In this document: positions 7,857 to 16,567 of the stretch, piece after piece
Numbering within the stretch: position 1 is the first letter of the stretch
Layout: the number at the start of each line of letters is the position of its first letter
Assembly (NCBI RefSeq): GCF_000305785.2
Contig: NC_018868.3
Location: 2,824,001-2,888,000 of the forward strand
Reading direction: 5' to 3'
Origin: Simiduia agarivorans SA1 = DSM 21679
Lineage (GTDB): Bacteria > Pseudomonadota > Gammaproteobacteria > Pseudomonadales > Cellvibrionaceae
DNA length: 64,000 bases
Notes under the pieces: model-generated
Databases searched by the model: none
Told to the model about the DNA's origin: nothing
The model's input: the letters and a program-made list of their open reading frames with translations, nothing else
Translations under genes and position numbers: made by a program

Positions 7857-9737
7857 TCAGTGGTGTTCCAGGGCTTCCAGTTGTTCGGACAGTTCAAGCC
7901 AGCGAGCCTCGGTCTCGTCCAGTTGGGCGCGCACGCCGGCTTGCTTCTGGAACAAGGTATTCATCCGGTCTTTGTTTGCTTCGTCGTACAGGCTGTTGTC
8001 GGCCAATGCGGTTTCCAAGGTCTCCAACTCTGACTGCAACTGCTCCATTTCCCGTTCGGCTTTTTTGATCGCGTTGGTGAGCGGTTTGATTTTTTCCCGC
8101 TGAGCTGCAGCCTGTTGGCGCTGGGCTTTTTTGTCGAGTCGTGGCTCGGTGATGGCGGCGGACACCGGCAGCGTTTCCCCGGCTAATTGGGTTTGGGTCC
8201 ACTGGTGGTAGGCGTCAAGATCACCATCAAATGGCTCCACTTTACCGGCGTGCACCAACCAGAAATCTTCCACGGTATTGCGTAACAGGTGGCGGTCGTG
8301 CGATACCAGAATCACTGCGCCGTCAAACGCCTGCAGGGCAACGGTGAGCGCGTGGCGCATTTCCAGATCCAGGTGGTTGGTGGGTTCGTCCATCAGCAGC
8401 AGATTGGGTTTTTGCCAGGCGATAATCGCCAATGCCAAGCGGGCTTTTTCGCCGCCGGAAAACGGCCTGACAATGGCGAGTGCATCGTCGCCGATAAAGC
8501 CAAAACCGCCGAGGAAATTGCGGATTTCCTGCTCGCTGGCTTTCGGGCTCAGGCGTTGCAAATGCAGTGCGGGTGTGGCGTCGAGGTCCAATGCCTGCAA
8601 TTGGTGCTGGGCAAAATAACCGATGCGCAAGTGCTCACCGCGGGTAATGTCGCCCGCGAGCGGCGCCAGTTCACCGGTTAATGCTTTAATCAGCGTGGAT
8701 TTACCCGCGCCATTAAATCCCAGTAAACCAATGCGTGCGCCGGGTAATACCGTCAGGCTGAGTTTTCTGAACAACGGCTTGCCGTAGCCAATGTCGGCTT
8801 GTTGCAAATTAATCAGGGGATTGCTGACTTTATCAAAACACGGAATCGAAAAATGAAATGGCGAGTCAATGTGTGCCGGTGCAATGGATTCCATGCGTTC
8901 CAGTTCTTTTAACCGGCTTTGCGCTTGTTTGGCTTTGGTGGCCTTCGCCCGGAAACGGCGGACAAAGTTTTCAATTTCGGCAATGCGCTCTTGCTGTTTT
9001 TCAAACGCCGCTTGCTGCTGTGCCAGACGCTCGGCTTTCTGACGCTCATAGGCCGAGTAGTTGCCCACGTACAGCACGAGTTTTTGCGCTTCAAGGTTGA
9101 CGATGCGATCCACCACCGCATCGAGGAAATCCCGGTCGTGGGAAATCAACAACAAGGTGCCGGCATAGCGCTTGAGCCATTGTTCCAGCCACAGGGTGGT
9201 ATCCAGATCCAGGTGGTTGGTGGGTTCGTCCAGCAGCAAAAGATCAGACGGACACATGAGCGCCTGCGCAAGGTTGAGCCGGATGCGCCAGCCACCGGAA
9301 AAATCGGCCACTGGCTTTTGCTCCTCGCCGGGCTTGAAGCCGAGGCCCGCCAGCAGCTGCATCGCGCGTGCTTCGGCGGTGTAGCCATCGATGTGTTCCA
9401 TCTGCGCGTAAGCCGCCGCCAGCGCTTCACCTTCGGCGGTCTCAATCTGCCGCTGCACCTGACGCAAAGTCTGGTCGCCATCGAGCACGTGATCCAGTGC
9501 GCTGCGGCCGGTGTGTTCGATTTCCTGCGCCATGTGGGCAATGCGCCACTGGCCGGGAATCTGGGCACTCCCGGTATCGGGTGCGAGCTTGCCGAGCAAC
9601 ATTTGGAACAGGGTGGATTTACCACTACCATTGGCGCCAATCAGGCCCAGATGTTGGCCCGGATGAATGCGCAGATCGGCGTGATCGAGCAGAATTTTAG
9701 GCCCGCGCTGCAGGCTCACTTGGCTGAGTTCTATCAT
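7857..9737 (-). CDS. yheS: ABC-F ATPase, YheS type
   Basis: Soluble protein with two ATPase domains and no membrane part; ABC-F proteins bind the ribosomal E site and influence stalled or difficult translation. In the 626-residue product, Walker A motifs GANGSGKST and GFNGAGKST, signatures DFSGGWRIRLNLA and FSGGEKARLALA, and two LLLDEPTNHLDL/LLMDEPTNHLDL Walker B motifs are intact. The linker between the domains (about residues 240-310) is rich in charged coiled coil, and a C-terminal coiled coil follows (REKIKPLTNAIKKAEREMEQ). The start at 9737 (MIELSQVSLQRG) matches family N-termini; the open frame runs 132 bases further. Divergent from the TIGR02444-type gene. Confidence 0.93.
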   Translation of the reverse strand: MIELSQVSLQRGPKILLDHADLRIHPGQHLGLIGANGSGKSTLFQMLLGKLAPDTGSAQIPGQWRIAHMAQEIEHTGRSALDHVLDGDQTLRQVQRQIETAEGEALAAAYAQMEHIDGYTAEARAMQLLAGLGFKPGEEQKPVADFSGGWRIRLNLAQALMCPSDLLLLDEPTNHLDLDTTLWLEQWLKRYAGTLLLISHDRDFLDAVVDRIVNLEAQKLVLYVGNYSAYERQKAERLAQQQAAFEKQQERIAEIENFVRRFRAKATKAKQAQSRLKELERMESIAPAHIDSPFHFSIPCFDKVSNPLINLQQADIGYGKPLFRKLSLTVLPGARIGLLGFNGAGKSTLIKALTGELAPLAGDITRGEHLRIGYFAQHQLQALDLDATPALHLQRLSPKASEQEIRNFLGGFGFIGDDALAIVRPFSGGEKARLALAIIAWQKPNLLLMDEPTNHLDLEMRHALTVALQAFDGAVILVSHDRHLLRNTVEDFWLVHAGKVEPFDGDLDAYHQWTQTQLAGETLPVSAAITEPRLDKKAQRQQAAAQREKIKPLTNAIKKAEREMEQLQSELETLETALADNSLYDEANKDRMNTLFQKQAGVRAQLDETEARWLELSEQLEALEHH

Positions 9738-9779
9738 GGCGCGCATTGTAGCGAGGGCGGTAACGCGGCGATAGCAAAT

Positions 9780-10253
9780 ATGACTGATCCATCGATGAAA
9801 GCCGGGGTATTGGCCCTGTACCGCGCCCCGGGCGTGGAGCCGGGCCTGTTGCAGTTGCAAGACGCGCACGGCGTCTCGATTCCCTTGTTGCTCTGGGCGG
9901 GCTGGTTGGGTACCCGGTCAGTAACACTGGCACAGTTGCCCGAGGCGGAACTGCGCCACTTGCTGGGGTGGGAAAAACAGACAGTGGGACCCTTGCGATC
10001 CTTGCGTCGCCGGCTCAAGGCCGAACTTGAGGACCAGCCCTCGCTCGCCGCGCTGAGGGAACAGATTAAAGCCTGCGAACAACAAGCGGAATGGTGGTTG
10101 TTGCAGCAGCTGGCCGCGCTGCCCTTGGAAACGGGGGAACTTTGCCCGTTGACGCTGTGTCTCAGATTCGCTGGCATTGATGAATGTGAGCCGATTGGCG
10201 CTTTGCGCGCTGCCATCGGTGCGCGCCTTAACAGCCAGCAGCAAGTAAGCTAG
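9780..10253 (+). CDS. TIGR02444/DUF2390 family protein
   Basis: A 157-residue soluble protein: LYRAPGVEPGLLQLQDAHGVSIPLLLWAGWLG and the WWLLQQLAALPLE segment are characteristic of this uncharacterised proteobacterial family. It starts 42 bases from the divergent ABC-F gene, an arrangement also found in Pseudomonas. The ATG at 9780 is the first that gives the family N-terminus; the much longer open frame upstream is antisense to the ABC-F gene and is not used. No function is known. Confidence 0.85.
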   Translation: MTDPSMKAGVLALYRAPGVEPGLLQLQDAHGVSIPLLLWAGWLGTRSVTLAQLPEAELRHLLGWEKQTVGPLRSLRRRLKAELEDQPSLAALREQIKACEQQAEWWLLQQLAALPLETGELCPLTLCLRFAGIDECEPIGALRAAIGARLNSQQQVS

Positions 10254-10307
10254 TATGGGCCGCTCATTTAAGACCGGGCAGCCCGCCCCCATTAGGAAAC
10301 CACGATA

Positions 10308-11042
10308 ATGATGACCCACAAGAAAGGCCTGGTGACCGGTATCGCCCTGGCCACCGCTCTGCTCGCGGCCTGCGGCGCAGATAAGAAAGAAGAAGCCAAG
10401 CTCGACACCCTGGAAGCCAAAGTGAGCTACATCTTTGGTACCAACATGGCCAATCAGTTCAAACAGGAAGACATCGCGCTGGACGCTGGTGCTCTGGCAT
10501 TGGCTGTACAAGACGTGCAGGCGGGCAAAGAAAGCCGGATCAAGCAGGAAGACATCCAGAAAGTGATGGAAGAATTCCAGGCGGCGGCGCAAGCCAAACA
10601 AGAGCAGCAATACCAGGCAGTGGCAGACGCCAACAAGCTGGAAAGTGACGAGTTCCTGGCCGCCAACAAAGCCAAAGACGGCGTGCAGACCACTGAAACC
10701 GGCCTGCAGTACAAAGTGGTAGCCGAAGGTGAAGGCGCCAAGCCCACCACCGATGACACCGTTAAAGTGCACTATAAAGGCACCCTGATTAACGGCACCG
10801 AATTCGACAGCTCCTACGCCCGAGGCGAGCCGGTATCTTTCCCGGTAACCGGTGTGATTGCCGGTTGGACCGAAGCGCTGCAGCTGATGAGCCCCGGCGC
10901 CAAGTACGAACTCTATATTCCGTCCGAGCTGGCTTACGGTCCCGGCGGCACTGGCCCCATTGGTCCTAACCAGGCGCTGATTTTCGAAGTTGAGCTGCTG
11001 GAAGTGCTGCAGCCTGAAGCGAAAAAAGACGCCGCTAAGTAA
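10308..11042 (+). CDS. FKBP-type peptidyl-prolyl isomerase lipoprotein (FkpA/Mip-like)
   Basis: Periplasmic folding helper that catalyses cis-trans isomerisation of proline bonds. The 244-residue product has a lipoprotein signal with lipobox LLAAC (Cys at 22). An N-terminal all-helical dimerisation domain follows (about 35-125, with VSYIFGTNMANQF), then a complete FKBP domain (about 135-235) with VHYKGTLINGTEFDSSYARG and YELYIPSELAYGPGG. The strong match in both domains separates it from slow SlyD-like forms. It has its own terminator. Confidence 0.94.
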   Translation: MMTHKKGLVTGIALATALLAACGADKKEEAKLDTLEAKVSYIFGTNMANQFKQEDIALDAGALALAVQDVQAGKESRIKQEDIQKVMEEFQAAAQAKQEQQYQAVADANKLESDEFLAANKAKDGVQTTETGLQYKVVAEGEGAKPTTDDTVKVHYKGTLINGTEFDSSYARGEPVSFPVTGVIAGWTEALQLMSPGAKYELYIPSELAYGPGGTGPIGPNQALIFEVELLEVLQPEAKKDAAK

Positions 11043-11063
11043 TACTGCGCCTTTTGCTGATCG

Positions 11064-11093
11064 AAAAGCCCGGCCACAGTGCCGGGCTTTTTA
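11064..11093. terminator. Bidirectional terminator between convergent genes
   Basis: AAAAGCCCGGC pairs with GCCGGGCTTTTT around a short loop; the A- and T-tracts on each side allow use from both strands, serving the isomerase gene and the WD40 lipoprotein gene. Confidence 0.88.
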
Positions 11094-11104
11094 TTGCTCT
11101 GGCC

Positions 11105-12079
11105 CTAGCGCAATTCATGCACAAAGCCATTGGCGGACAACGCCACATAGCCCCGGGTGGCAAAGCCCACTGCCAGTACCGCCGCGCCTGTGGGTTGCAG
11201 TGTGTCGCGCTTGGGCAGACGCCAGATGCCGGCCTGTTCCAGCGTGGCGAGATTCCAGAGCTGCACAGTTTGGTCCGGCCGGCCGGTGAGCAGCTGGCGG
11301 GCGTCGGGTGAGAATTGAGCGGCGGTGAAACGTATGCCGCGTTTGGTCAGACTGCCCGACAAGGGAATATTGCCCAATGCTTTGCCAGTGCGCAGATCCC
11401 AGATAACGGCTTTGTCGTATTTTGCGGCGCTCATGGCGCGACTGCCATCGTCGGCAATGGCCACCATCTGCACTTCTTCATCGTGGGTAAAGGTGTACAG
11501 GGCTTCGCCTTTTTCCAGATCCCACACCACGGCGGTGTAGTCCTCCGACCCGGTAATCGCGGTGCGGCCATCGGCGGTGAGTGCGACTTTCCGGACCCGG
11601 TTTTCATGTCGCAGGGTGCGGCGGACGCCGCCGCGCTTGATATCAAACAGTACCGCCGTGCCATCCACCAGGCCCAGCAGTGCATAATCGGCGTCGGGTG
11701 TGAGGGCCATATCCAGCACCTCGGCCGGCGCATTCCAGAAACGGGCGGCCTGCCCACTGGCCAGATCCCAGAGAACGATGGTGTGCGTGGTGGCTGTGGC
11801 AGCCCATCGGCCATTGGCAGAAAAGGCCGCGCTGTGGATGGTGGAACGCTCGCCTGCCTGGTGGTTCCAGTCGTACAGGCGTTCGTTGTCGGTCAGGCGC
11901 CAAAGACTGCCACCTTCAAAGATCGCGCCCACCAGGGCGTACTGGCCATCCTGGCTGATGACGCCGCTGAGAATGCCTTTATTGGCCACTTCGGTGCTTT
12001 TTTCGGGCGCGGGTACCGAGTCACAGGCGCTGATCAGCAGCAGTGACAGGGCGGCAACCAAGATCCGGATCAGATTCAT
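11105..12079 (-). CDS. WD40-repeat lipoprotein
   Basis: A 324-residue predicted lipoprotein: hydrophobic leader with LLLISAC (Cys near 18), followed by beta-propeller repeats. Repeated elements with the pattern (G)..A.FS.(N/D)G/D..A.(T)....(V/I).(L)WDL are visible at least five times (for example AAFSANGRWAATATTHTIVLWDL and GRTAITGSEDYTAVVWDLEKG). WD40 propellers act as protein-protein platforms; no partner is evident. The ATG at 12079 is chosen for the lipoprotein leader; its ribosome-binding site is weak. Confidence 0.85.
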   Translation of the reverse strand: MNLIRILVAALSLLLISACDSVPAPEKSTEVANKGILSGVISQDGQYALVGAIFEGGSLWRLTDNERLYDWNHQAGERSTIHSAAFSANGRWAATATTHTIVLWDLASGQAARFWNAPAEVLDMALTPDADYALLGLVDGTAVLFDIKRGGVRRTLRHENRVRKVALTADGRTAITGSEDYTAVVWDLEKGEALYTFTHDEEVQMVAIADDGSRAMSAAKYDKAVIWDLRTGKALGNIPLSGSLTKRGIRFTAAQFSPDARQLLTGRPDQTVQLWNLATLEQAGIWRLPKRDTLQPTGAAVLAVGFATRGYVALSANGFVHELR

Positions 12080-12143
12080 AAGAAAGGTGTTTGTTAAAAC
12101 CGAAACACCTTTAAGATAGTGCAGTTTGGGCGCGGTTGCCTGC

Positions 12144-12605
12144 TCAGGACACCAGATCCTTATGGGCATCGTGCAACACGGCGATCATCCGGTCTTCAGC
12201 ACTGAAGCGGGTCTCCAATGCACTGCCCAGACGCGACAGGTCAGCGCGCAAGGCATCGAGATCGTCGATCTCCTGATACTTGTCGTTGAAATCGAGGATG
12301 AGGTCGGTAGTGGGGTCAATCTCGCTGTAGAGTTCAGCCGCCTCGGCAATGGCGTCCTGATCGTCAAACTCTTTGGCTTCTGCCACCAGTTGCTTGTATA
12401 CCTCGAAGTGGCCGGCGGAGCTGTAATCCACCAGCAACTGGCACAGGCTGCGCACGTCGTCGCCGTGGCGCTCGGGTTCGAACTCATCGTGCTCGGACAG
12501 CTTGCAATAGAGAACCAGGGCATCCTGCCGCTCCTGCAGCCAGCGGTCGATAATCTCGCTCACACCGCCCCAACGTTCTTTGGCTGATTTGCAATTCTCC
12601 AGCAT
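12144..12605 (-). CDS. rsd: Anti-sigma-70 regulator Rsd/AlgQ
   Basis: A 153-residue all-helical protein that binds domain 4 of the housekeeping sigma factor and shifts RNA polymerase use in stationary phase; the Pseudomonas homologue AlgQ also affects alginate and virulence. The N-terminus MLENCKSAKERWGGV and the phrase IDRWLQERQ, followed by QLLVDYSSAGHFEVYKQLVAEA, match AlgQ closely. dsbB lies two genes upstream on the same strand, as next to algQ in Pseudomonas. Confidence 0.93.
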   Translation of the reverse strand: MLENCKSAKERWGGVSEIIDRWLQERQDALVLYCKLSEHDEFEPERHGDDVRSLCQLLVDYSSAGHFEVYKQLVAEAKEFDDQDAIAEAAELYSEIDPTTDLILDFNDKYQEIDDLDALRADLSRLGSALETRFSAEDRMIAVLHDAHKDLVS

Positions 12606-12678
12606 GTCGCTAATTCCTTAACACATTCGACAAATGAGTGCTCAATGTAGGTGAATGGCGCGCGCTGGGCAAGCGCTT

Positions 12679-13377
12679 TCAGATTAACCAGGGAATCACA
12701 TAGGGTAGCCAAAGCGCAGTGATCGCGCCCGTTAAACCCATGCCCAGGCCGGCAAAGGCGCCCGTAACCGGGCTGATTTCAAACCCGCGCGCGGTACCGA
12801 CGCCGTGGGCGTTGATACCCAATACAATGCCCTGTAGTCGCGGGTCCGCCAAACCGGCCCAGCGAAACACGGGGCTGGCGATCAGGGCGCCGAACACGCC
12901 GGTGTAAATCACCACACCGGTGGTCACGCTGACGTTGGCGCCGAGGGACTGGCTCAGCCCCAAGGCAATCGGGGTGGTGACAGACTTGGGTGCGAGTGCG
13001 CGCAGCAGATCGGCATCGGCGCCCAGCAACCAGGCCGACACCAGCGCGGTGGTACAGGCGATGGCACTGCCGAAAACCAGTGTGATGGCCACCGGCATCA
13101 CCAGGCCCTTGAGCTGATGCAATTCCCGGTGCAACGGCACGGCCAGCGCCACCGTTGCGAGCCCCAGCAGGAGATAAAACAATTCTGACGCCTGGCGGTA
13201 TTGCGGGTAATCAACACCTGCGAGCCAAAGGCCCAGCGCGATACAGGCCGAACCGGTGGCCAGCGGGTGCAACCAGAGCCGGCGGCCACTGCGTTGGTAC
13301 AACAGATCGCCCAACAGGTAGGCGGCGAGCGTCAGTAGCAGGCAACCGAGCCAGAACAGGTTACTGCTCATCGGCAT
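12679..13377 (-). CDS. lrgB: LrgB/CidB family membrane protein
   Basis: A 232-residue polytopic membrane protein paired with LrgA. The family signature is present as LRALAPKSVTTPIALGLSQSLG and GVFGALIASPVF, with GINAHGVGTARGFE near the C-terminus. LrgAB/CidAB act on murein hydrolase export or, in several bacteria, pyruvate uptake. The start lies inside the end of lrgA (overlap up to 17 bases), so translation is probably coupled; an in-frame ATG at 13371 is an alternative. Confidence 0.92.
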   Translation of the reverse strand: MPMSSNLFWLGCLLLTLAAYLLGDLLYQRSGRRLWLHPLATGSACIALGLWLAGVDYPQYRQASELFYLLLGLATVALAVPLHRELHQLKGLVMPVAITLVFGSAIACTTALVSAWLLGADADLLRALAPKSVTTPIALGLSQSLGANVSVTTGVVIYTGVFGALIASPVFRWAGLADPRLQGIVLGINAHGVGTARGFEISPVTGAFAGLGMGLTGAITALWLPYVIPWLI

Positions 13378-13735
13378 TGGCCAGGCGTTTGAGCAACAGG
13401 CTGCACAGCCACAGGGACGCAGCCGTGCCTACCAGCATCGCCGCCAGAATGGCGGGCCATTGGGCGATCACCTCGGCGGGCAGAAAAAAGATGCCGGCGC
13501 CGGCGGGGAGAAAAAAAAGCGGCAGCCACTGGATCAGCGGCTTGCTGGCGACTTCGGCGGTATCGGCAAGCGGCTTGGCCGGCAGTAGCTGCAGGCTGAG
13601 AAACAGCAGCAACATACCCGTCACCGGGCCCGGGATGCGCCATTGCAGTGCCTGGCTGAGTGCTTCACCGGCAAACAGGTAAAGCACCAGCACCGCCAGG
13701 CCCTTAAGCACTCCGGCGCAAACCCTGCCAGACAT
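13361..13735 (-). CDS. lrgA: LrgA/CidA family holin-like protein
   Basis: A small membrane protein of about 124 residues with four hydrophobic segments; GLAVLVLYLFAGEALSQALQWRIPGPVTGMLLLFLSL is the family N-terminal pattern (IPGPVxGM). It functions with LrgB. The 5' end overlaps the end of dsbB by about 32 bases on the same strand, giving a tight dsbB-lrgA-lrgB unit. Confidence 0.9.
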   Translation of the reverse strand: MSGRVCAGVLKGLAVLVLYLFAGEALSQALQWRIPGPVTGMLLLFLSLQLLPAKPLADTAEVASKPLIQWLPLFFLPAGAGIFFLPAEVIAQWPAILAAMLVGTAASLWLCSLLLKRLANADEQ

Positions 13736-14198
13736 TGATGGCGAGCAGGCCGGCAAAGGCCACCAGGGTCCAGGCGGGAATGCTCAATCCGAGGAAACTC
13801 CACACCACGTCGGCGCAGTTGCCGTCGCCCTGGAACAACAGCGCCAACGCTTCCATGATGGGAAATGTTTCAAACATGTATTCCAGCCCCGGGCCGCAGG
13901 CGGGCACCTGGTCTTCGGGCAGGTTCTGAATCCATACATGGCGGGCGGACACTCCGCCGCCAATAATGGCGAAGAGTCCACCGAGGCTGGCGTAGAGCCG
14001 GCGCCCGGTTTGCGCCGGCATGTGCAGCGCGGCCACCAGTGCCACCAGGCCCACCAGTATCACAAACACCCGCTGGGTGATGCACAGCGGGCACGGGTGC
14101 ATGTCCATCATGTGTTGCATGTAAAGGGCGGTGAGGATCAGGCCGAGGCAGCCAAGGGCGACCCAGATAAAGGTTGCGCGGATTCCGGGCAAAGGCAT
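13704..14198 (-). CDS. dsbB: Disulfide bond formation protein DsbB
   Basis: Inner-membrane quinone reductase that reoxidises DsbA. Both periplasmic cysteine pairs are present: CPLC at about 36-39 and the pair in QVPACGPGLEY...GNCADVVW. Four membrane segments and a length of 164 residues fit the family. It heads the dsbB-lrgAB group; rsd follows further downstream. Confidence 0.95.
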   Translation of the reverse strand: MPLPGIRATFIWVALGCLGLILTALYMQHMMDMHPCPLCITQRVFVILVGLVALVAALHMPAQTGRRLYASLGGLFAIIGGGVSARHVWIQNLPEDQVPACGPGLEYMFETFPIMEALALLFQGDGNCADVVWSFLGLSIPAWTLVAFAGLLAINVWQGLRRSA

Positions 14199-14320
14199 GG
14201 TATTTCATTCCGTAACGTTTGTGGCGGCCACGTTAGGGCAAATTCCCGGCGCTTACAAGGCTGTTCAGAGCGACTATGCTGTAAGCTGATCTCTCCGCAA
14301 GATGACCTATTGGAATGACC

Positions 14321-14752
14321 ATGGCCTGCAAACCTCTGTTGATTACCCCCCTGGCGATTTTCCTGCTGCTGGCGTTTGCTGCCGTGCCTACGGCGCAGGC
14401 GCAGGACGAAGAGGCAGCACCCAAGCCCGAGGCCATGTACATCCCCTTGTTGCCGCCTTTTGTCGTGAATTACGGCGGCGCCGGCCGGCTGAAATACCTG
14501 AAGGCCGAGATGACCGTGCGGGTGCACAGCATCGAAGGTGCTCAGCGGGTGCGCCACCATATGCCGGCCATTCGCGACAAACTGGTGAGCCTGCTGAGTG
14601 CGCAGGAAGAACTGGTGATTGATACCCAGGAAGGCAAGGAACAGTTGCGCAAAGATTCGCTGGTGGCCATTCAGCAGGTCATCGAAATGGAAGAAGGCAG
14701 TGAGTCGGGCGTGGTGGATGTGTTCTTCGATAATCTGGTGGTACAGCGTTAG
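14321..14752 (+). CDS. FliL-like basal-body-associated protein
   Basis: A 143-residue protein with the FliL fold pattern: YIPLLPPFVVNYGGAGRLKYLKAEMTVRV, then HHMPAIRDKLVSLLSAQ and VVDVFFDNLVVQ at the C-terminus. FliL supports stator function in swimming or swarming. This copy stands alone, away from flagellar genes, and its N-terminus looks like a cleavable signal peptide (hydrophobic run then AQA-QD) rather than the usual uncleaved anchor with a long linker. The ATG at 14321 is favoured over 14315, since GGA lies six bases before it. Confidence 0.85.
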   Translation: MACKPLLITPLAIFLLLAFAAVPTAQAQDEEAAPKPEAMYIPLLPPFVVNYGGAGRLKYLKAEMTVRVHSIEGAQRVRHHMPAIRDKLVSLLSAQEELVIDTQEGKEQLRKDSLVAIQQVIEMEEGSESGVVDVFFDNLVVQR

Positions 14753-14807
14753 CAGTTCAATGCCTTTCCCGTTATAGTTCCGCCGCATTTAACGCGGCGG
14801 ACGTCCC

Positions 14808-15581
14808 ATGGAATACCTCGTAGTCACCTTTGTAGCCTTTCTGGCTTCCACACTCACGCTGTTTTCCGGCTTTGGCCTGGGCACGTTATTGATGCCGGCC
14901 ATCGCGGTGTTTTTCTCGGTGGAGCTGGCGGTGGCCATGACCGCCGTTGTGCACCTGGCCAACAATCTGTTCAAGTTGGGTTTGCTGGCCAGACATGCCG
15001 ACCGCCAAGCGGTGCTCCGGTTTGGCCTGCCCGCGCTGGCCACCGCTTTTCTGGGCGCCTGGTGGTTGGGGCAATTGAGCGCCGGTGAACGGTTTGTGGA
15101 ATACGCTTTTGGCGGTTGGGCGTTCTCGGTGGAGGCGGTCAGTTTTATTATCGGCTGTGTGATCCTGGTGTTTGTGGTACTGGAACTGACACCGGCATTT
15201 GGTCGGCTGGCATTTGATCGCCGCTGGCTGCCGCTCGGTGGCGCCTTGAGTGGTTTTTTTGGCGGTTTGTCCGGGCATCAGGGCGCCTTCCGTAGCATGT
15301 TCCTGATCAAAAGCGGCCTCAGCAAAGAAGCGTTTGTGGCCACGGGCGTAGTATTGGCGGTGATGGTGGATGTAGCGCGCATGCTGGTATACGGTGTCAG
15401 CCTGAACGCCTACGCTGCCGACATTAACTGGCTGCTGGTGGCGCTGGCGACCCTGGCCGCATTCCTTGGCGCGTTCATTGGTGCCAGATTGGTTAAGAAA
15501 GTGACTTTGCAGTGGGTGCAGTGGATGGTATCCGCGTGCTTGTTGATGATCGGCCTCGGCATGGTCACCGGCAATATCTGA
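14808..15581 (+). CDS. TSUP (TauE/SafE) family permease
   Basis: A 257-residue membrane protein with about eight hydrophobic segments. Both halves of the family repeat can be seen: SGFGLGTLLMPAIAVFFSVELAVAMTAVVHLANNLFK in the first and GGLSGHQGAFRSMFLIKSGLSKEAFVATG in the second. The family exports or imports sulfite, sulfoacetate or related anions; the substrate here cannot be read from the sequence. It follows the FliL-like gene by 55 bases. Confidence 0.88.
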   Translation: MEYLVVTFVAFLASTLTLFSGFGLGTLLMPAIAVFFSVELAVAMTAVVHLANNLFKLGLLARHADRQAVLRFGLPALATAFLGAWWLGQLSAGERFVEYAFGGWAFSVEAVSFIIGCVILVFVVLELTPAFGRLAFDRRWLPLGGALSGFFGGLSGHQGAFRSMFLIKSGLSKEAFVATGVVLAVMVDVARMLVYGVSLNAYAADINWLLVALATLAAFLGAFIGARLVKKVTLQWVQWMVSACLLMIGLGMVTGNI

Positions 15582-15591
15582 GTGCTGAAAC

Positions 15592-16530
15592 CTACCAGCG
15601 CGTCTGGATGAAACGGACAGCGGGCTCCAGGTCAACGGCTTCTGCCAGTGCGAGAAACTGCGGCAATTTGCTCACATCATCCATGGCGTATTCTTTTGGC
15701 AAGGTGGTTTGCAGCCGTTGATACTGATCGCCCAATAACTGTTGGCATTGGTAATTGGCAATGCCTTCCGAGCCTTCGAATAAAATCGCCAGTAACTTTT
15801 TCGCCCAGCGCAGATAACCCCAATTGGGATTGCGGTCTTCCACCCATTCCAGACTGGTGCCGGTGCCCACAGACAAAATCACCAGGTCGTCCAGCTGTTG
15901 TTTTTCTTCCGGTGCGTTGTGCCGTGAGATGGCTTGCGCCAGTGCCACCATGGCTGGATTATTGGCCACCACACCGCCATCGATAAACCCGTCTTTTGCG
16001 GAAAAAAATGTGGGCGCGGCGCTGGTGTAGCGGGCGATGTCGCGCAGTTTGGTGCTCAGGTTGTGTTCGCCGCGCTTAAAGTTATGGAACATCTTCGCTT
16101 TCCAGTGACGGTCTGAATCGCGCTTCTGTTCAATGTCTTCAATGTTATCCAGATCAAAGGTGGGCACAATCACCTTGTGGGCAAGATCTCCGAGGGTTGT
16201 GTCGCCGAACTCCCGGGCCAACACTGTTTCCAGATTCCGGGCCTTGTAATCGGCGCGAAACCAGCGTCCCATATTGAGAAAATTATCCCATTTGTTATCG
16301 GCAAAAATGGATTTGCCGTCCTGCAGGTAAATCTGCTCCAGCTGGTGCGGCGTTTTGCCAGCGGCGAGCCCGAGTGCGATAAACGCGCCGGTGGAGGTGC
16401 CGGCGTAAAGTTGGGTGTGATCCAGAAAGCCGCGGATGCGGGGTTCATCGTTCAGTTTTTTCAGCAGCCGTGCCGCGATAACGCCGCGCAGCCCTCCGCC
16501 GTCAATACTGAGAATGCGATACCTGGCCAT
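15592..16530 (-). CDS. Patatin-like phospholipase
   Basis: A 312-residue serine hydrolase with a Ser-Asp dyad. The oxyanion-hole motif GGGLRG (residues 11-16), the nucleophile elbow GTSTG (about 45-49) and the catalytic DGG (about 187-189) are intact. There is no signal peptide, so it acts in the cytoplasm or is exported by another route. Patatins of this compact kind occur both as lipid-turnover enzymes and as CBASS effectors; no cyclase or other defence gene is adjacent, so a defence role is not supported. Confidence 0.9.
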   Translation of the reverse strand: MARYRILSIDGGGLRGVIAARLLKKLNDEPRIRGFLDHTQLYAGTSTGAFIALGLAAGKTPHQLEQIYLQDGKSIFADNKWDNFLNMGRWFRADYKARNLETVLAREFGDTTLGDLAHKVIVPTFDLDNIEDIEQKRDSDRHWKAKMFHNFKRGEHNLSTKLRDIARYTSAAPTFFSAKDGFIDGGVVANNPAMVALAQAISRHNAPEEKQQLDDLVILSVGTGTSLEWVEDRNPNWGYLRWAKKLLAILFEGSEGIANYQCQQLLGDQYQRLQTTLPKEYAMDDVSKLPQFLALAEAVDLEPAVRFIQTRW

Positions 16531-16567
16531 AACCCTTCCCTGTTAAAGCGTTAATCGGTGTGCGCGT

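Noticed and set aside
8919..9779. Upstream extension of the TIGR02444-type frame
   Set aside because: This part is antisense to the ABC-F gene; only the section from ATG 9780 has family similarity.
15592..16530. CBASS or other defence operon around the patatin gene
   Set aside because: No cyclase, NTase, HORMA or sensor gene is adjacent; the neighbours are a permease and a GNAT gene.
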